Assembly (NCBI RefSeq): GCF_021390645.1
Contig: NZ_JAJEJT010000003.1
Coordinates: 558,001-622,000 of the forward strand
DNA from: Paraburkholderia flagellata
GTDB lineage: Bacteria > Pseudomonadota > Gammaproteobacteria > Burkholderiales > Burkholderiaceae
Direction: 5' to 3'
DNA: 64,000 nt
Below, piece after piece: positions 34,010 to 43,382 of the stretch. Both the position numbers and the translations under genes were made by a program. The notes under the pieces were generated by a model, which had not been told where the DNA came from, did not search any database, and was given only the letters and a program-made list of their open reading frames with translations. Within the stretch, counting starts at the first letter, position 1. Each line of letters starts with the position of its first letter.

Positions 34010-34438
34010 GACGTGATCCCCCTTCTTCGACGACGAGGTTTGGTCCCTGGTTCTGCGGTTGTTATGGTCACCCTGAAATACACTAGCGGCGATGGAACTC
34101 ATCGTAGGTTATGCGCTGACGCCGGAACATAACCTGAACAGGTGATCGCGTAAGCCCTGCACAGACAGCACCGCCGGCACCTCTCCCGCCGACTTCGGAC
34201 GGAGGGCGTGGCGACGCGATGTTTGCAATCTGGGATGAACTCACGGACTTCGTGGTTGGAACGGGCACGGTGCGCTCGAAAGGATCGAAATAGACCAGCA
34301 CTTCCGGGGAAATCCCGGCGAGCGGTCGTATTGCCCAGTCCAGCAATTCGGCACGCGGCAGGCGTGAACCGGCAGAGCATTGCATCGCGCGGACGGCGGC
34401 TCGGCATCGTTGCCTGCAACGCCGGCGTCTGTCGTTCG
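34010..34438. other. 429-bp interval without a supported gene
   Basis: A reverse frame includes a protein-like stretch (ELLDWAIRPLAGISPEVLVY), but its ends look like shadow sequence. It could be a decayed gene remnant downstream of the LuxR gene. Confidence 0.3.
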
Positions 34439-35239
34439 CTATCTCAACTTGCCGAGCCACAGCGCGGTGAGCGTTGAGCGACTCCCGACGTTGAATTTGG
34501 TGTAGATCGACTTGATATGGACATGCGTCGTGTTCGGACTCTGGTCCAACTTCTGCGCGATCTGCTTTTCCGTGAGTCCGTCGAGGAGCCCCAGTAGCAC
34601 CCTTCGCTCGGCCGACGTCAGGGGGGCGTCGGCGATAAGCAGGCCGTGACTGAGCAGTTGCTGTCGGTAATACCATCTCAGCCCATGCATCACGAAGCCC
34701 AGAAGCTCGAGATCCGGCGCAGAGAAACGGGGTGCCTGCACATCGCGAAACACGAAGAGATGAATCCGCACATCGTCGTTCAGCGAACAACGCACCTGGA
34801 TGCTGTCGCCGTGACCGACTTCGAGGTAGTGCCGGCGATAGTGCTCACCTTCAAACCATTCAGCGGGCATCGCCTCGAAGAGCAGGTTGGCGCGGAACGG
34901 CTCGTTCCCCGACATGGCCACGACATGTGACGAGTCGACGTTGCCGGACCAGAGTGTGTCGAACTGCTCCTGCACGGAAGCGACCATCGCGGGTACCGGA
35001 TGCAGGAGCCGAACCAGGCGTGGGCGCCAGCCGAACAAAGGATCCTTTGACGCGAGCGAAGGCAATCGCACAACTACGGCCCAAAGCGCATTCTGTGCCG
35101 TGGCCATCGCACAGAGCGTGGTTAGCAAATGGGTCAGCGCGGCATCGCCTTCGCCTGCGGAGAACTCGGCCAGCCGATCCCAGAGTGCAAAGACGTCATC
35201 GTGGACCGCTGGATTGGCGGAATTCGCGAATGCATGCAT
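34439..35239 (-). CDS. LuxR-family transcriptional regulator
   Basis: 266 residues from the ATG at 35239, with GGGGA 6 bp upstream. The C-terminal GerE helix-turn-helix is clear (LTSAERRVLLGLLDGLTEKQ, then IAQKLDQSPNTTHVHIKSIY). The N-terminal 190 residues form an undefined sensory region and do not match the receiver or acyl-homoserine-lactone domains. A perfect palindrome lies in its leader (35262-35284). It is a LuxR solo; targets are unknown. Confidence 0.85.
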   Translation of the reverse strand: MHAFANSANPAVHDDVFALWDRLAEFSAGEGDAALTHLLTTLCAMATAQNALWAVVVRLPSLASKDPLFGWRPRLVRLLHPVPAMVASVQEQFDTLWSGNVDSSHVVAMSGNEPFRANLLFEAMPAEWFEGEHYRRHYLEVGHGDSIQVRCSLNDDVRIHLFVFRDVQAPRFSAPDLELLGFVMHGLRWYYRQQLLSHGLLIADAPLTSAERRVLLGLLDGLTEKQIAQKLDQSPNTTHVHIKSIYTKFNVGSRSTLTALWLGKLR

Positions 35240-35261
35240 GTCGTCCCCAAGATGAATGGGC

Positions 35262-35284
35262 GGATCACCGATCTTCGGTGATCC
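35262..35284. promoter_or_regulatory. Perfect 10-bp-arm palindrome in the LuxR gene leader
   Basis: GGATCACCGA (35262-35271) pairs exactly with TCGGTGATCC (35275-35284), loop TCT. It lies about 25 bp upstream of the LuxR start codon, close to the ribosome site. It could be an autoregulatory operator or an RNA hairpin. Confidence 0.55.
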
Positions 35285-35603
35285 TGGCATCGCCTGACAA
35301 GGGCCTGTTCGTTGGGCGAGGCGTTCGTTTGAAAAATGCAGCGTCCACGCCTGGCGATCCGGTTTTGATCGGCCCGACCGGCCGCGCATGTGCACACGGC
35401 GCTTGGCACCAGCGCAATCCTGGCCACAAACGGCTGTTGCCGATCGATTCTGTTGAAAAACTCGACCGCCACGAATTTAGCGAGGTTTTCAGGGGTCCTC
35501 TTACCCCTACCGGGCGTTCACGAGCGGCTTGTAGAGCGAATCGGACGTCGCGATTTAAACGAGCGCTGGCGACAGGCTAGCGCATACAACAATCTTACAT
35601 TAT

Positions 35604-35619
35604 TGTTGATATATCAACA
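35604..35619. promoter_or_regulatory. 16-bp perfect palindrome upstream of the AraC gene
   Basis: TGTTGATATATCAACA reads the same on both strands, in an AT-rich stretch about 110 bp before the AraC start. It resembles an operator. It is not an FNR box, because the spacer is two bases rather than four. Confidence 0.45.
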
Positions 35620-35726
35620 TAATTGCAATGGATCGCTTGCCTGTGTGAAGTTCAATTGCGGCAAGACGATGGATGCGAGCTGAGCAATGGTAGGATTTGC
35701 GCACAAGATTCGAATGAATTTCAGGT

Positions 35727-36746
35727 ATGTTTGGAGACCTAAAGAGCAGACAATTACCCATCACCCACGGCGCAAGCCTGGCTGGTTATGCGGAGCTTGC
35801 ACGCAGCGTTGGCCTCGACGCCAACGCCATGTTGCGACGTGCGGGGCTAGGTAGGCATGTCCTCGACGATCCGGAGGCTCCGGTCAGCCTGGAGGCTGCC
35901 TGTGAGTTGCTTGAGACCAGCGCCGAGGCGTGCGGCGTCGAGAACTTCGGGCTGCGGCTGGCGACGCAGCGCGATTTGTCCAACCTCGGCCCCATTGGAC
36001 TCGTGGCAAGGGAAGAAATCACGGCCATGCGCGCGCTCGACACCGTCTGCCGGTATCTGTGTTTGATCAGCGCTTCATTGATGGTGCGCATCGAACATCA
36101 GCGCGATCTCGTCGCGATTCGGGCGTACGTCCTGTTGCCGCCCTCCACCCGCAGCCGGCAGGCACTGGAGCTGACGGTGGGGATGCTGTACAGGATCATC
36201 GCCGAACTGCTTGGTTCTGCCTGGAAGCCGGTGCAGGTGTGCTTCACTCACAGGTCGCCGCGAGACAGCAAGCCCCATCGCAAGTTCTTTGGCATCCCCG
36301 TCACGTTCAACGCCGAATTCGACGGCATGGTGTGTCGCGCGGCTGACCTGGGCCGGCCCCTGTCGCGTGGTAAGCGTGACGTCACCCGCTTCGCTGTTCG
36401 GTACCTTGACCAAGCCCTGGCGCAGCAACGCCCAAGCTCCAGCGCGACGGCCCGCCAGTTTATTGCCGCCATGCTGGCAAGCGGCCGCTGCAGTGCGCAG
36501 CAACTCGCCGAGCATCTGGGCGTGGATCGCCGGACGGTCCACCGACATCTCGTGACCGAAGGCGAATCGTTCCGGGGGCTCCTTCAAACGACACGGATGG
36601 AATTGGCGGAGCGGCTCGTGGCAGAAAGCGACCTCGCGTTATCGGAGGTCGCCACACTCCTGGGTTTTGCGGTGCCCAGCGCTTTTTCCAGCTGGTTCAC
36701 AAGGACGTTTGGCAGCAGCCCCAGCCAGTGGCGGAAGAACCGCTAG
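35727..36746 (+). CDS. AraC-family regulator of the ArgR/OruR subgroup
   Basis: 339 residues. The N-terminal arabinose-binding-like domain (AGYAELARSVGLDANAMLRR, FGLRLATQRDLSNLGPIGLV) is followed by a C-terminal HTH_18 (CSAQQLAEHLGVDRRTVHRH and then FAVPSAFSSWFTRTFGSSPS). This subgroup typically controls amino-acid and betaine catabolism. It lies divergently next to the BKACE-dioxygenase unit and is the likely regulator. The direct repeats at 38955-38991 suit AraC proteins. Confidence 0.93.
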   Translation: MFGDLKSRQLPITHGASLAGYAELARSVGLDANAMLRRAGLGRHVLDDPEAPVSLEAACELLETSAEACGVENFGLRLATQRDLSNLGPIGLVAREEITAMRALDTVCRYLCLISASLMVRIEHQRDLVAIRAYVLLPPSTRSRQALELTVGMLYRIIAELLGSAWKPVQVCFTHRSPRDSKPHRKFFGIPVTFNAEFDGMVCRAADLGRPLSRGKRDVTRFAVRYLDQALAQQRPSSSATARQFIAAMLASGRCSAQQLAEHLGVDRRTVHRHLVTEGESFRGLLQTTRMELAERLVAESDLALSEVATLLGFAVPSAFSSWFTRTFGSSPSQWRKNR

Positions 36747-36801
36747 AGCAGACCGACATGGCCTGACGCGTTGCCCTGCGTCAGGCCGGTCGGCGATGTC
36801 G

Positions 36802-37857
36802 TCAGGCGTGAAGCGTGAAGCCGCGCTGGCCAGGCTTGCGGTTCGGTGCGAAACCGACCTTGCTCAGCGTCTCGTCGATGCCGTCGTAGAACTCATCGAC
36901 CTTGCAGATCTGGCGAGCTTCCTTGCCGGTGGCAATCTCCCGTCCGAATTCGCGGGAAATGCGTACCAGCTGCTCGACCTGCTTGACGGTGCTCATCTTG
37001 CTCTTGTGGTCCTGCGTCCAGATGTTGTCCTCGATGCCACAGCGCACGTGCAGGCCCATCGCGATGGCCATCATGTTGATCGGCAGCACGTGGCGCATCG
37101 ACGACTCCAGTGTCAGGATCGCGCCGTCCGGCACATGCCGGATGAAGTTCATCAGCGTGTATGGATTGGCGCCGTCGAAGCCGCCGCCGATCATGACATA
37201 GGTCAGCTTCAGCGGCCCCCGATAAATACCGCGACGCATCATGCGCTCGACCGTCTCGAGCTGGGCGACGTCGCCAAGCTGAAATTCGGTCTGGATGCGC
37301 TTCGCCTGCAACCGTCGCAGATGCTCCTCCATCCACGCTGGCCCGGCTGGAATGGTCATTTCGCGATAAGCCTCGTACATCTTCGGCTCGCCAAGCGACG
37401 TGCCGGCGACGTCAGCCGCCGTCATCTTCTCGCAGACATTCATCTGGTTGCTATTGATTGCAATGGTCACCTGATCGGGTTTCGGGAGCAGTTCCGCCAG
37501 CATGTGACGGGTATCGTCACTCAGCCACTTCGCCGCATCGCCTTCGTTCTCGGGTGCAAACGAAATCGAGCCGCCAACTTGCAGAATCATGTCGGGCACC
37601 GCCTCGCGCAGCCCCGCAAGCAATTCGTTGAACCTGGACAGGCGCTTGGAGCCCTTCCCGTCTTCCTCGCGAACATGCACATGCAGCACGGTTGCGCCGG
37701 CGTTGTAGCAATCTACGGCCTTCTGCACCTGGTCCTCGATGCTGACGGGAATGTCTTCCGGAAAATCCGAGGGAAGCCACTCAGGCCCATAGGGCGCGGC
37801 GCAGATGCAAAGCTTTTGTTGATTCTCGGGGAACCACGAATCGTCCATGAAGTTCAC
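36802..37857 (-). CDS. Beta-keto acid cleavage enzyme (BKACE, DUF849)
   Basis: 351 residues. The BKACE metal and catalytic motif VLHVHVREEDG is present, with the later QVGGSISFAPENEG, IGGGFDGANPYTLMNF and RCGIEDNIWTQD conserved blocks. The family condenses a beta-keto acid with acetyl-CoA and releases acetoacetate and a CoA ester; known substrates include 3-keto-5-aminohexanoate and dehydrocarnitine. Located 77 bp after the dioxygenase gene, it is part of the same unit. The exact substrate cannot be set. Confidence 0.9.
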   Translation of the reverse strand: MNFMDDSWFPENQQKLCICAAPYGPEWLPSDFPEDIPVSIEDQVQKAVDCYNAGATVLHVHVREEDGKGSKRLSRFNELLAGLREAVPDMILQVGGSISFAPENEGDAAKWLSDDTRHMLAELLPKPDQVTIAINSNQMNVCEKMTAADVAGTSLGEPKMYEAYREMTIPAGPAWMEEHLRRLQAKRIQTEFQLGDVAQLETVERMMRRGIYRGPLKLTYVMIGGGFDGANPYTLMNFIRHVPDGAILTLESSMRHVLPINMMAIAMGLHVRCGIEDNIWTQDHKSKMSTVKQVEQLVRISREFGREIATGKEARQICKVDEFYDGIDETLSKVGFAPNRKPGQRGFTLHA

Positions 37858-37934
37858 GACTGTCTCCTTGAATGGGCCCGACGAGTGTTCGGGCCGATGT
37901 TAGGGTTTCGGGATAATTGGTCAGCCCGCGTCAG

Positions 37935-38804
37935 TTACGCCGGGCGCTCTCCGGGACCAAACGGACGGTCACCGATGATGCCGGCACGCTCCATCTTGCG
38001 GTGGCACGGCGGATAGTCCATGACCGCGTAATGCTGGGTCGAGCGGTTGTCCCAGATCGCCATGCTGTTGGGCTTCCAGCGCCAGCGCACCTGGTATTCG
38101 GGAATGAACGCCTGGCTCACCAGATAGCGCAGCAGATCGCCCGCGCCGGGATTGGCGTCCTGTCCATAGCGCACGTTCACCGGCGTGTGGAAGTTTGTGA
38201 AGTGCGTGGTGAAAGCATTCACGAACAAGATGTGCTCGCCAGTCTCGGGGTGCTCGCGAACCACCGGGTGCTCAGCGTCCGGATACTGCGCCTTTAGCGC
38301 AAGGCGCTTCTCGATCGGCATCGCTGCACCAAAGCTGGCTTCGATGCTGTGGCGGGCACGCAGCCCGGCGATCTTGCGCTTGATCTCCTCAGGCAGCTTT
38401 TCGTAGGCGAGCGCCATGTTGGCCCACATCGTGTCGGCGCCGACGGCCGGCCCTTCTACACAGCGCAGCACGCAACCCATCGGCGGCGCGTCTCGCCAGG
38501 TGGCGTCGGTGTGCCACGCATTCTCGTAACGGTCGGCAGGTTGGTCGGGCGACTTGTAGATCTGCACGAGACCGGGCGCGTCCGGGTGAGACGGCGCAAC
38601 CGGATGATCCTCGAGTTCGCCAAACCGGCGGGCGAAGGCGACGTGTTCGGCGCGGCTGATGCTCTGATCACGCAGGAACAGCACTTTATGTCGTAGCAGC
38701 GCAGCTTTGATCTCGGCGAACAGGCCGTGGTCAACCACGGCATCGGCAAGATTGACACCGATCAGTTCGGCGCCGATTGCACAGGTCAATGGTTCAATTC
38801 GCAT
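37935..38804 (-). CDS. TauD/TfdA-family Fe(II)/2-oxoglutarate dioxygenase
   Basis: 289 residues, a usual length. The iron ligands are visible as NAWHTDATWRDAPP (H-x-D) and the distal histidine in STQHYAVMDY, and the arginine binding 2-oxoglutarate in HRKMERAGI. The N-terminal RHKVLFLRDQSISRAEHVAF block fits the TfdA class. It hydroxylates a small carboxylate, sulfonate or amine. It heads the dioxygenase-BKACE unit. Confidence 0.93.
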   Translation of the reverse strand: MRIEPLTCAIGAELIGVNLADAVVDHGLFAEIKAALLRHKVLFLRDQSISRAEHVAFARRFGELEDHPVAPSHPDAPGLVQIYKSPDQPADRYENAWHTDATWRDAPPMGCVLRCVEGPAVGADTMWANMALAYEKLPEEIKRKIAGLRARHSIEASFGAAMPIEKRLALKAQYPDAEHPVVREHPETGEHILFVNAFTTHFTNFHTPVNVRYGQDANPGAGDLLRYLVSQAFIPEYQVRWRWKPNSMAIWDNRSTQHYAVMDYPPCHRKMERAGIIGDRPFGPGERPA

Positions 38805-38954
38805 CGCTTTCCTCTTGGGTTCTCAGGATCAGGTTGCGAATCGTGGAATGCCGCTCCTCACTGAAGGCCATGCGTGAACTCCTTGTCTCCATTCGTTTTG
38901 GGCGCGCGTTAGATTCGCGTGAGAGCAAGGTTAGGACCTTCCATCCGAATTGAC

Positions 38955-38991
38955 TTTCTCAATTGGGACAATGAATTTCTCATTTGGGACA
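38955..38991 (-). promoter_or_regulatory. Two direct repeats 21 bp apart, candidate AraC operator
   Basis: TTTCTCAATTGGGACA (38955-38970) and TTTCTCATTTGGGACA (38976-38991) differ at one base. On the reverse strand each begins TGTCCCA. The 21-bp period puts both on the same face of the DNA, the pattern that ArgR-type AraC proteins bind. It lies about 150 bp upstream of the dioxygenase start. The rest of 38805-39433 contains no supported gene. Confidence 0.6.
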
Positions 38992-39433
38992 CACCGAAGC
39001 GTATGCCCTTAGCCCTTTGATGCAGGTCAAAAATGAACGTTGGGCACCTTGTACCTGGACAGGCAAGATGAGTAGAGATACTAAGCGTCGTCAACCGACG
39101 CCATCACATCGGATATCTGCGAGCGGCGTTACCTATTGGGTCATGAATCTCAGGGGGAGTCCGAATGAGCGGCCGATTTCACTCGGAAAGCCGCCATTTT
39201 GCGTGTGCGGCATCTAATGGCAGCAGACGGTTGATTTCCGCCGGATGGAGTCGGGTCGACGCAAGCATCCGTCGTAGGCTCACCATCGGACCGTGTGCGG
39301 CCGACAAGCGCCGCCCACCGTGGCTTGTGCATCGACGGTCGAGCGCCGGCCACGCGCTCGACAGCGGACCGGCGTTGCAACGATTGCCCGGGCACCCGAG
39401 GCGGTGTCCGCGTCGCAGGGTATGAACGCGTCT

Positions 39434-40612
39434 TTAGAACATCGTGCGAAGTCCGACCGCCACGCCCACCTGATTGGTCCGGCCAATCGTGTTCGTCGGA
39501 ACGCCCTCGCCGTTGACCCCGCCCGGGTAGTCGGCGGAGAAGGCGCCTGTGCCGCGCGCGAAGTCCGTGATCCCGTAGACTTCCGTGCGCTTCGTGAACG
39601 AGTATTCGGCGAGAACGGTAGCCGATTGGTTCACCCCCTTGCCGAGCGTTCCGTCGAGCAGTTCAGCATTGCGCGTCTGCCCGTAATAGTAGGCGAACGT
39701 GAACAGCAGCGAAGGCATGGCGTGCCAGTTCACACCTGCGTACCAGGTGTCGTCGATACGGTTGGGGCTGCCTGCACCCTTCAGTGTCGGCGCGCCAGAT
39801 TGCTGCATATAGAGGTCAGTCAAACCAGTCTGGTCCTGCCCTCGCAGCCAGCCCGCCAGGAGGCGGATTTCGTGGGTGACCTGAAACGCGCCGCTGACGT
39901 GCATGAAGTTGCTCTTGGCGCCATTGATCGAGCTGCCGACACTGGTGCCAACCGAAGAGCCGGTCGCAGACGTTGGAACGGAAACCTGCTGGAAGCCTGC
40001 GTTGAGCATGGCCGGGCCGTACGTGTAAGTCAGTTCCACGGCATAGGTGGCGCCGAGACCGGGCGCGCCTGGCTGGTTGCCAAAACCGTAAAGGGCATTG
40101 ATATCCAGGCCACTGAAGCTACCCTTGTACTTCACCGAGTTGTTGACTTCGAGGTACGGGCCGATGCCGTTATACATCCAGCTGTTTTGCCAATAGTTGC
40201 CAACGGTCAGCGGGTCGAAGATATCGCCCAGGGTGTCGTAGGCCGGCGCATATTGCCTGCCAAAAGTCAGCGAGCCCCACGTCTTGTTCGACAGCCCCAC
40301 GAAAGCTTGCCGACTGAACAGCGTGCCGGGGACATGTAGTTGCCCATTGAAGGCTTCGAACCCGTTTTCGAGGCGGAAGATCGCGGACCAGCCGTCCCCC
40401 AGATCCTCACTGCCCCTCAAGCCCCAGCGGCTGTGGGTTTCCGGGCCGGAGGTCATGGCGACCTGGTCGTTGCCGCCCGGCCCGGCATTCGTCTGATACC
40501 GGATGGCTTCGTCGACGATGCCGTACAGCGTGACCGAACTTTGTGCGAATGCCGTCGACGCCGCGGCAGCGAAAAGCGCGCCAGTGGCGCTGGAAATAAG
40601 TATTTTTTTCAT
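39434..40612 (-). CDS. Burkholderia-type trimeric porin
   Basis: 392 residues from the ATG at 40612. The signal peptide (MKKILISSATGALFAAAAST, ending AFA) is followed by QSSVTLYGIVDEAIRY, the family start. Porin strands follow (SRWGLRGSEDLGDGWSAIFR, LFSRQAFVGLSNKTWGSLTF), and the protein ends in phenylalanine (VAVGLRTMF). It lies upstream of the dioxygenase-BKACE unit in the same orientation, with 630 bp between, and may import its substrate. Confidence 0.95.
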   Translation of the reverse strand: MKKILISSATGALFAAAASTAFAQSSVTLYGIVDEAIRYQTNAGPGGNDQVAMTSGPETHSRWGLRGSEDLGDGWSAIFRLENGFEAFNGQLHVPGTLFSRQAFVGLSNKTWGSLTFGRQYAPAYDTLGDIFDPLTVGNYWQNSWMYNGIGPYLEVNNSVKYKGSFSGLDINALYGFGNQPGAPGLGATYAVELTYTYGPAMLNAGFQQVSVPTSATGSSVGTSVGSSINGAKSNFMHVSGAFQVTHEIRLLAGWLRGQDQTGLTDLYMQQSGAPTLKGAGSPNRIDDTWYAGVNWHAMPSLLFTFAYYYGQTRNAELLDGTLGKGVNQSATVLAEYSFTKRTEVYGITDFARGTGAFSADYPGGVNGEGVPTNTIGRTNQVGVAVGLRTMF

Positions 40613-41175
40613 TAGCAATCCACAGTAATTGGTGAGGAACTGGGAAAGTTTCCACGCTGGAACAACAAGGCCGTGAACGGGAGCGTAGCGTGTCATTTCA
40701 TTGAGGCACAGCTATTAGTTACGGAGTGTTGTTTATTTGCTGTGCCGGGACAGGTATGTGCAAATCGTCTGATAACTTTCTGTGGAAGATAACGACCTGG
40801 CAGTTGGGTCTTGATGCACTGCGCCGCTTTGAGCACGAGGCATTGCCGATGCCGGGGCGGCCAGGGAGTAGAGAAGCACTGCTTTTAATTGCTGTGCCAG
40901 TAGAGCTTTGGTGTGAGAAATAAATTAAGCGGAACAATACTTTTGACTACGCGCTCGAATGTGTCGATTTCAGCAAGACCAGCAAACTCTCATGGCGATC
41001 CCTGTCCGTTCGACTTGCTACACTGCGGTGGTACTTGCGCCTGATACATCTCACCACGTAAAGACAAGTCAGCCGCCCTTGCTCGTCTGAAACGTCTGAA
41101 GTAAATCGAGGCTCTCACAGACGCCTGCGGGATGGGCCCGGCGCCGCGCTCCCGAGATTGGCCCGGAGGTTCATC
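40613..41175. other. 563-bp divergent intergenic region
   Basis: The AT-rich part near 40720-40780 probably contains the porin promoter, and the gene at 41176 starts on the other side. No other gene is supported. Confidence 0.4.
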
Positions 41176-41991
41176 ATGTTCACGACATTTTCTGGTCTCT
41201 CGAGAACCGTCCTGGTTGTCGCTGTGTGTGCTGCATCGACGGCAGCCTTTGGGAAGCACGCGAAGCAGTCACAGGCGCCCCCCGAATCGATTTCCTCCCT
41301 GTTGCTGAGTGACGACGAACGCATTGAGTTCTGCACAGAGATGCACCGTGCGTCGACGCTCGAAGAACGTCGGGTCGTCGTGGAGCGCATGCGCGGTACA
41401 CTCACTCCCCGCGCAAAAGCACAAGATCTTTCCCTCCCGCGTTGGTTGCTGGAAGGACGTCCGATGAACGGGTTCGGCGGCCCCAATGGCACCATACCCG
41501 GACTGGATTGCGAATCGGGTATCAGCAGACTCCACGCACAGGCGGTCGCGCCTGCCCGGCAGGCACCCGACCACAAGACGCCCCCCTCTGAGGCGCCGCC
41601 CAGCAAGACGCCTGCTCAGGAGATGCCAGGCAGCGACATACCGGTCGGGCATGACCGCGGTATCGCCTATGTCACGGGCGGCGTGGGCGAGGATGAAGCC
41701 ACTGCGCTTCGCAGGCTCGCGCCCGGCTATAGCATGCGGGCAACATTCACGGCCGCATCAGGCGAGTACCTGTCGGGTGTCGCCGTGCAGATATTCGGGT
41801 CCGACGGGAAGGTCGTCTTCACTGGCACATCGGCCGGCCCCTATCTGTTCGCGCGGCTGCCCCCGGGCCACTACCGCGTCGTTGCGACATTCGATGGCGT
41901 GGAGCGTACTCGCTCACTTTACGTTCCCACGCGCGGCAGCGTCAGATTCAAACTGACATGGGCGACGTCGCGCGCCGCTTCGTCCAGCTGA
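41176..41991 (+). CDS. Exported protein with a carboxypeptidase-regulatory-like domain
   Basis: 271 residues from the ATG at 41176, with GGAGG 6 bp upstream. A signal peptide (residues 1-25) and a proline-rich linker of repeated P-S/T-K-T/P-type units (about 135-155) lead to a C-terminal beta-sandwich of the carboxypeptidase-regulatory-like class (GEYLSGVAVQIFGSDGKVVF, and then LPPGHYRVVATFDGVERTRS). It is a periplasmic or outer-surface protein of unknown role. Confidence 0.75.
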   Translation: MFTTFSGLSRTVLVVAVCAASTAAFGKHAKQSQAPPESISSLLLSDDERIEFCTEMHRASTLEERRVVVERMRGTLTPRAKAQDLSLPRWLLEGRPMNGFGGPNGTIPGLDCESGISRLHAQAVAPARQAPDHKTPPSEAPPSKTPAQEMPGSDIPVGHDRGIAYVTGGVGEDEATALRRLAPGYSMRATFTAASGEYLSGVAVQIFGSDGKVVFTGTSAGPYLFARLPPGHYRVVATFDGVERTRSLYVPTRGSVRFKLTWATSRAASSS

Positions 41992-42662
41992 GTATTCCAG
42001 GCGTGCCGACTGCCGCGAAGGTGCAGATGACCACTGAACCTGGAAAGGAACCGCTCGTCTGGTGTGGCATGCAACGGCAGGAGCGGGACGGCTGAATCCG
42101 CCGCCAGGAACGGTCATTCACGCGCACCGTTGCTGAGACACTCAAACGTCTGAAGCTCGTCGTCATTAAGCGGCCAGGCCGTTCGCGACGACGACCGCAT
42201 TTTCGGCGGTTGAATACGGCAGTTGAGGCCGTGCATCTCGGCAACGGGCTGGCATCGCGATATTGGACTTAGGTCTCTTTTCGCAACGCGCGATTCTGCC
42301 AATATTAGTTGGCACGACGACAGACCAATAGCCCGGGTTGAATCAGGTTGATTGAATTTTCCGCATCGCCAGGCGAAGAGGCTTCATTTGCCTCTGGTAT
42401 GGATGTCACCACCGTTGGTCGCGCCACAATCCTCGCGTTACTTTCGAATCGCTTGCGTCGAGCTGATTGACCCGCCTGCGATAATCGGTCGCTCGACCGG
42501 CCCCATCCGTTCGCTTCGCGTCGTCTGGTTTTCCGACGAAATTAACGACCAGGATCATCCCAATAGTCGGCGGACTAAAGGGAACTTTGGCCGGAATGTG
42601 AGGGGGATTGGCGAAGCCGCATCCTCGCGCAAACGAAAGGGCGGCCCCGCCAAAGGCCTGGC
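41992..42662. other. 671-bp interval without a supported gene
   Basis: Several overlapping short frames are present. The reverse frame around 42406-42640 contains a protein-like stretch (ANPPHIPAKVPFSPPTIGMI) that may be an old mobile-element remnant, but it cannot be assigned. Confidence 0.3.
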
Positions 42663-43004
42663 TTACTGACCCGGTTCCTTGATGGTCAGTGCGTTCTTGA
42701 CCGAGGCCACGCCGGCAACGCCCTGAGCGACTTGAGCAGCTTTGTCGACCTGCGAAGCATCCGGAACGGTGCCTTCCAGCGTCACCGCGCCGCCGCGAGC
42801 ACGAATCACAATGTTTTCCGTTTTGATGTCCTTCGCGTGAACCAGCGCAGCACGCACTTTCTTCTCCAACGCGTGGTTGGCCTGCTTCGACGATTGCGAG
42901 GTAGCCGGCGCCGCGCTCGTTTCGTTCCCCTGCGCCCATGCGCTGATCGAAACGGCGACGATCAATGCGCCACCGGCTAGTTTGATTGCCTGAATAGCCT
43001 TCAT
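42663..43004 (-). CDS. Exported BON-domain protein
   Basis: 113 residues, with AAGGAG before the ATG. A signal peptide ending SAWAQ is followed by a BON domain (ALEKKVRAALVHAKDIKTEN, then VTLEGTVPDASQVDKAAQVA). Such periplasmic proteins bind membranes and support envelope stability under osmotic stress. It is a lone gene. Confidence 0.9.
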   Translation of the reverse strand: MKAIQAIKLAGGALIVAVSISAWAQGNETSAAPATSQSSKQANHALEKKVRAALVHAKDIKTENIVIRARGGAVTLEGTVPDASQVDKAAQVAQGVAGVASVKNALTIKEPGQ

Positions 43005-43317
43005 TCACTTTCTCCTTTTTCAGCGTTGCGACGAATCCCAACGATGGTCTCACAGGGGCCACAAACGGGACGTTGGACGAACTATGACTACTTGTACCCG
43101 GTGCAACAGTGCTAAAGGCATGATGGTGTGGGACCGATTTCGCCAAGCCCACGTTGCAACACGAGTGCCCCAGCCGTCTATGGGCAGGCGATGCGTTTCC
43201 AATTTTATGTTGTCACCGCCCATACGTAGAGTGGGGTAAGCGCAATTCTGGCACTTAATGCACAGAAAATGGCGGAAACCGCCGAGGCCGCACGTGGGTC
43301 CAGCGGCTGAAGGTGGA

Positions 43318-43380
43318 TTGACATGAGAAATTGGCTCCGCCTATACTTTTCCAATCGGCTAATTAACCAAATGGAAAAGT
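43318..43380 (+). promoter_or_regulatory. Sigma-70 promoter with overlapping inverted repeat (ArsR autoregulation)
   Basis: TTGACA at 43318-43323 and TATACT at 43342-43347 are separated by 18 bp. ACTTTTCCA (43345-43353) and TGGAAAAGT (43372-43380) are perfect inverted arms, the first overlapping the -10 and the second directly before the TTG start at 43383. This is a typical ArsR repressor site. Confidence 0.7.
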
Positions 43381-43382
43381 AA

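Noticed and set aside
35604..35619. TTGATATATCAA as an FNR box
   Set aside because: The spacer between half-sites is two bases, not four, so FNR spacing is wrong; kept only as a palindrome.
39165..39425. Small forward ORF in the gap before the porin 3' end
   Set aside because: No ribosome site and no family resemblance; Arg/Ser-rich composition typical of chance frames in GC-rich DNA.
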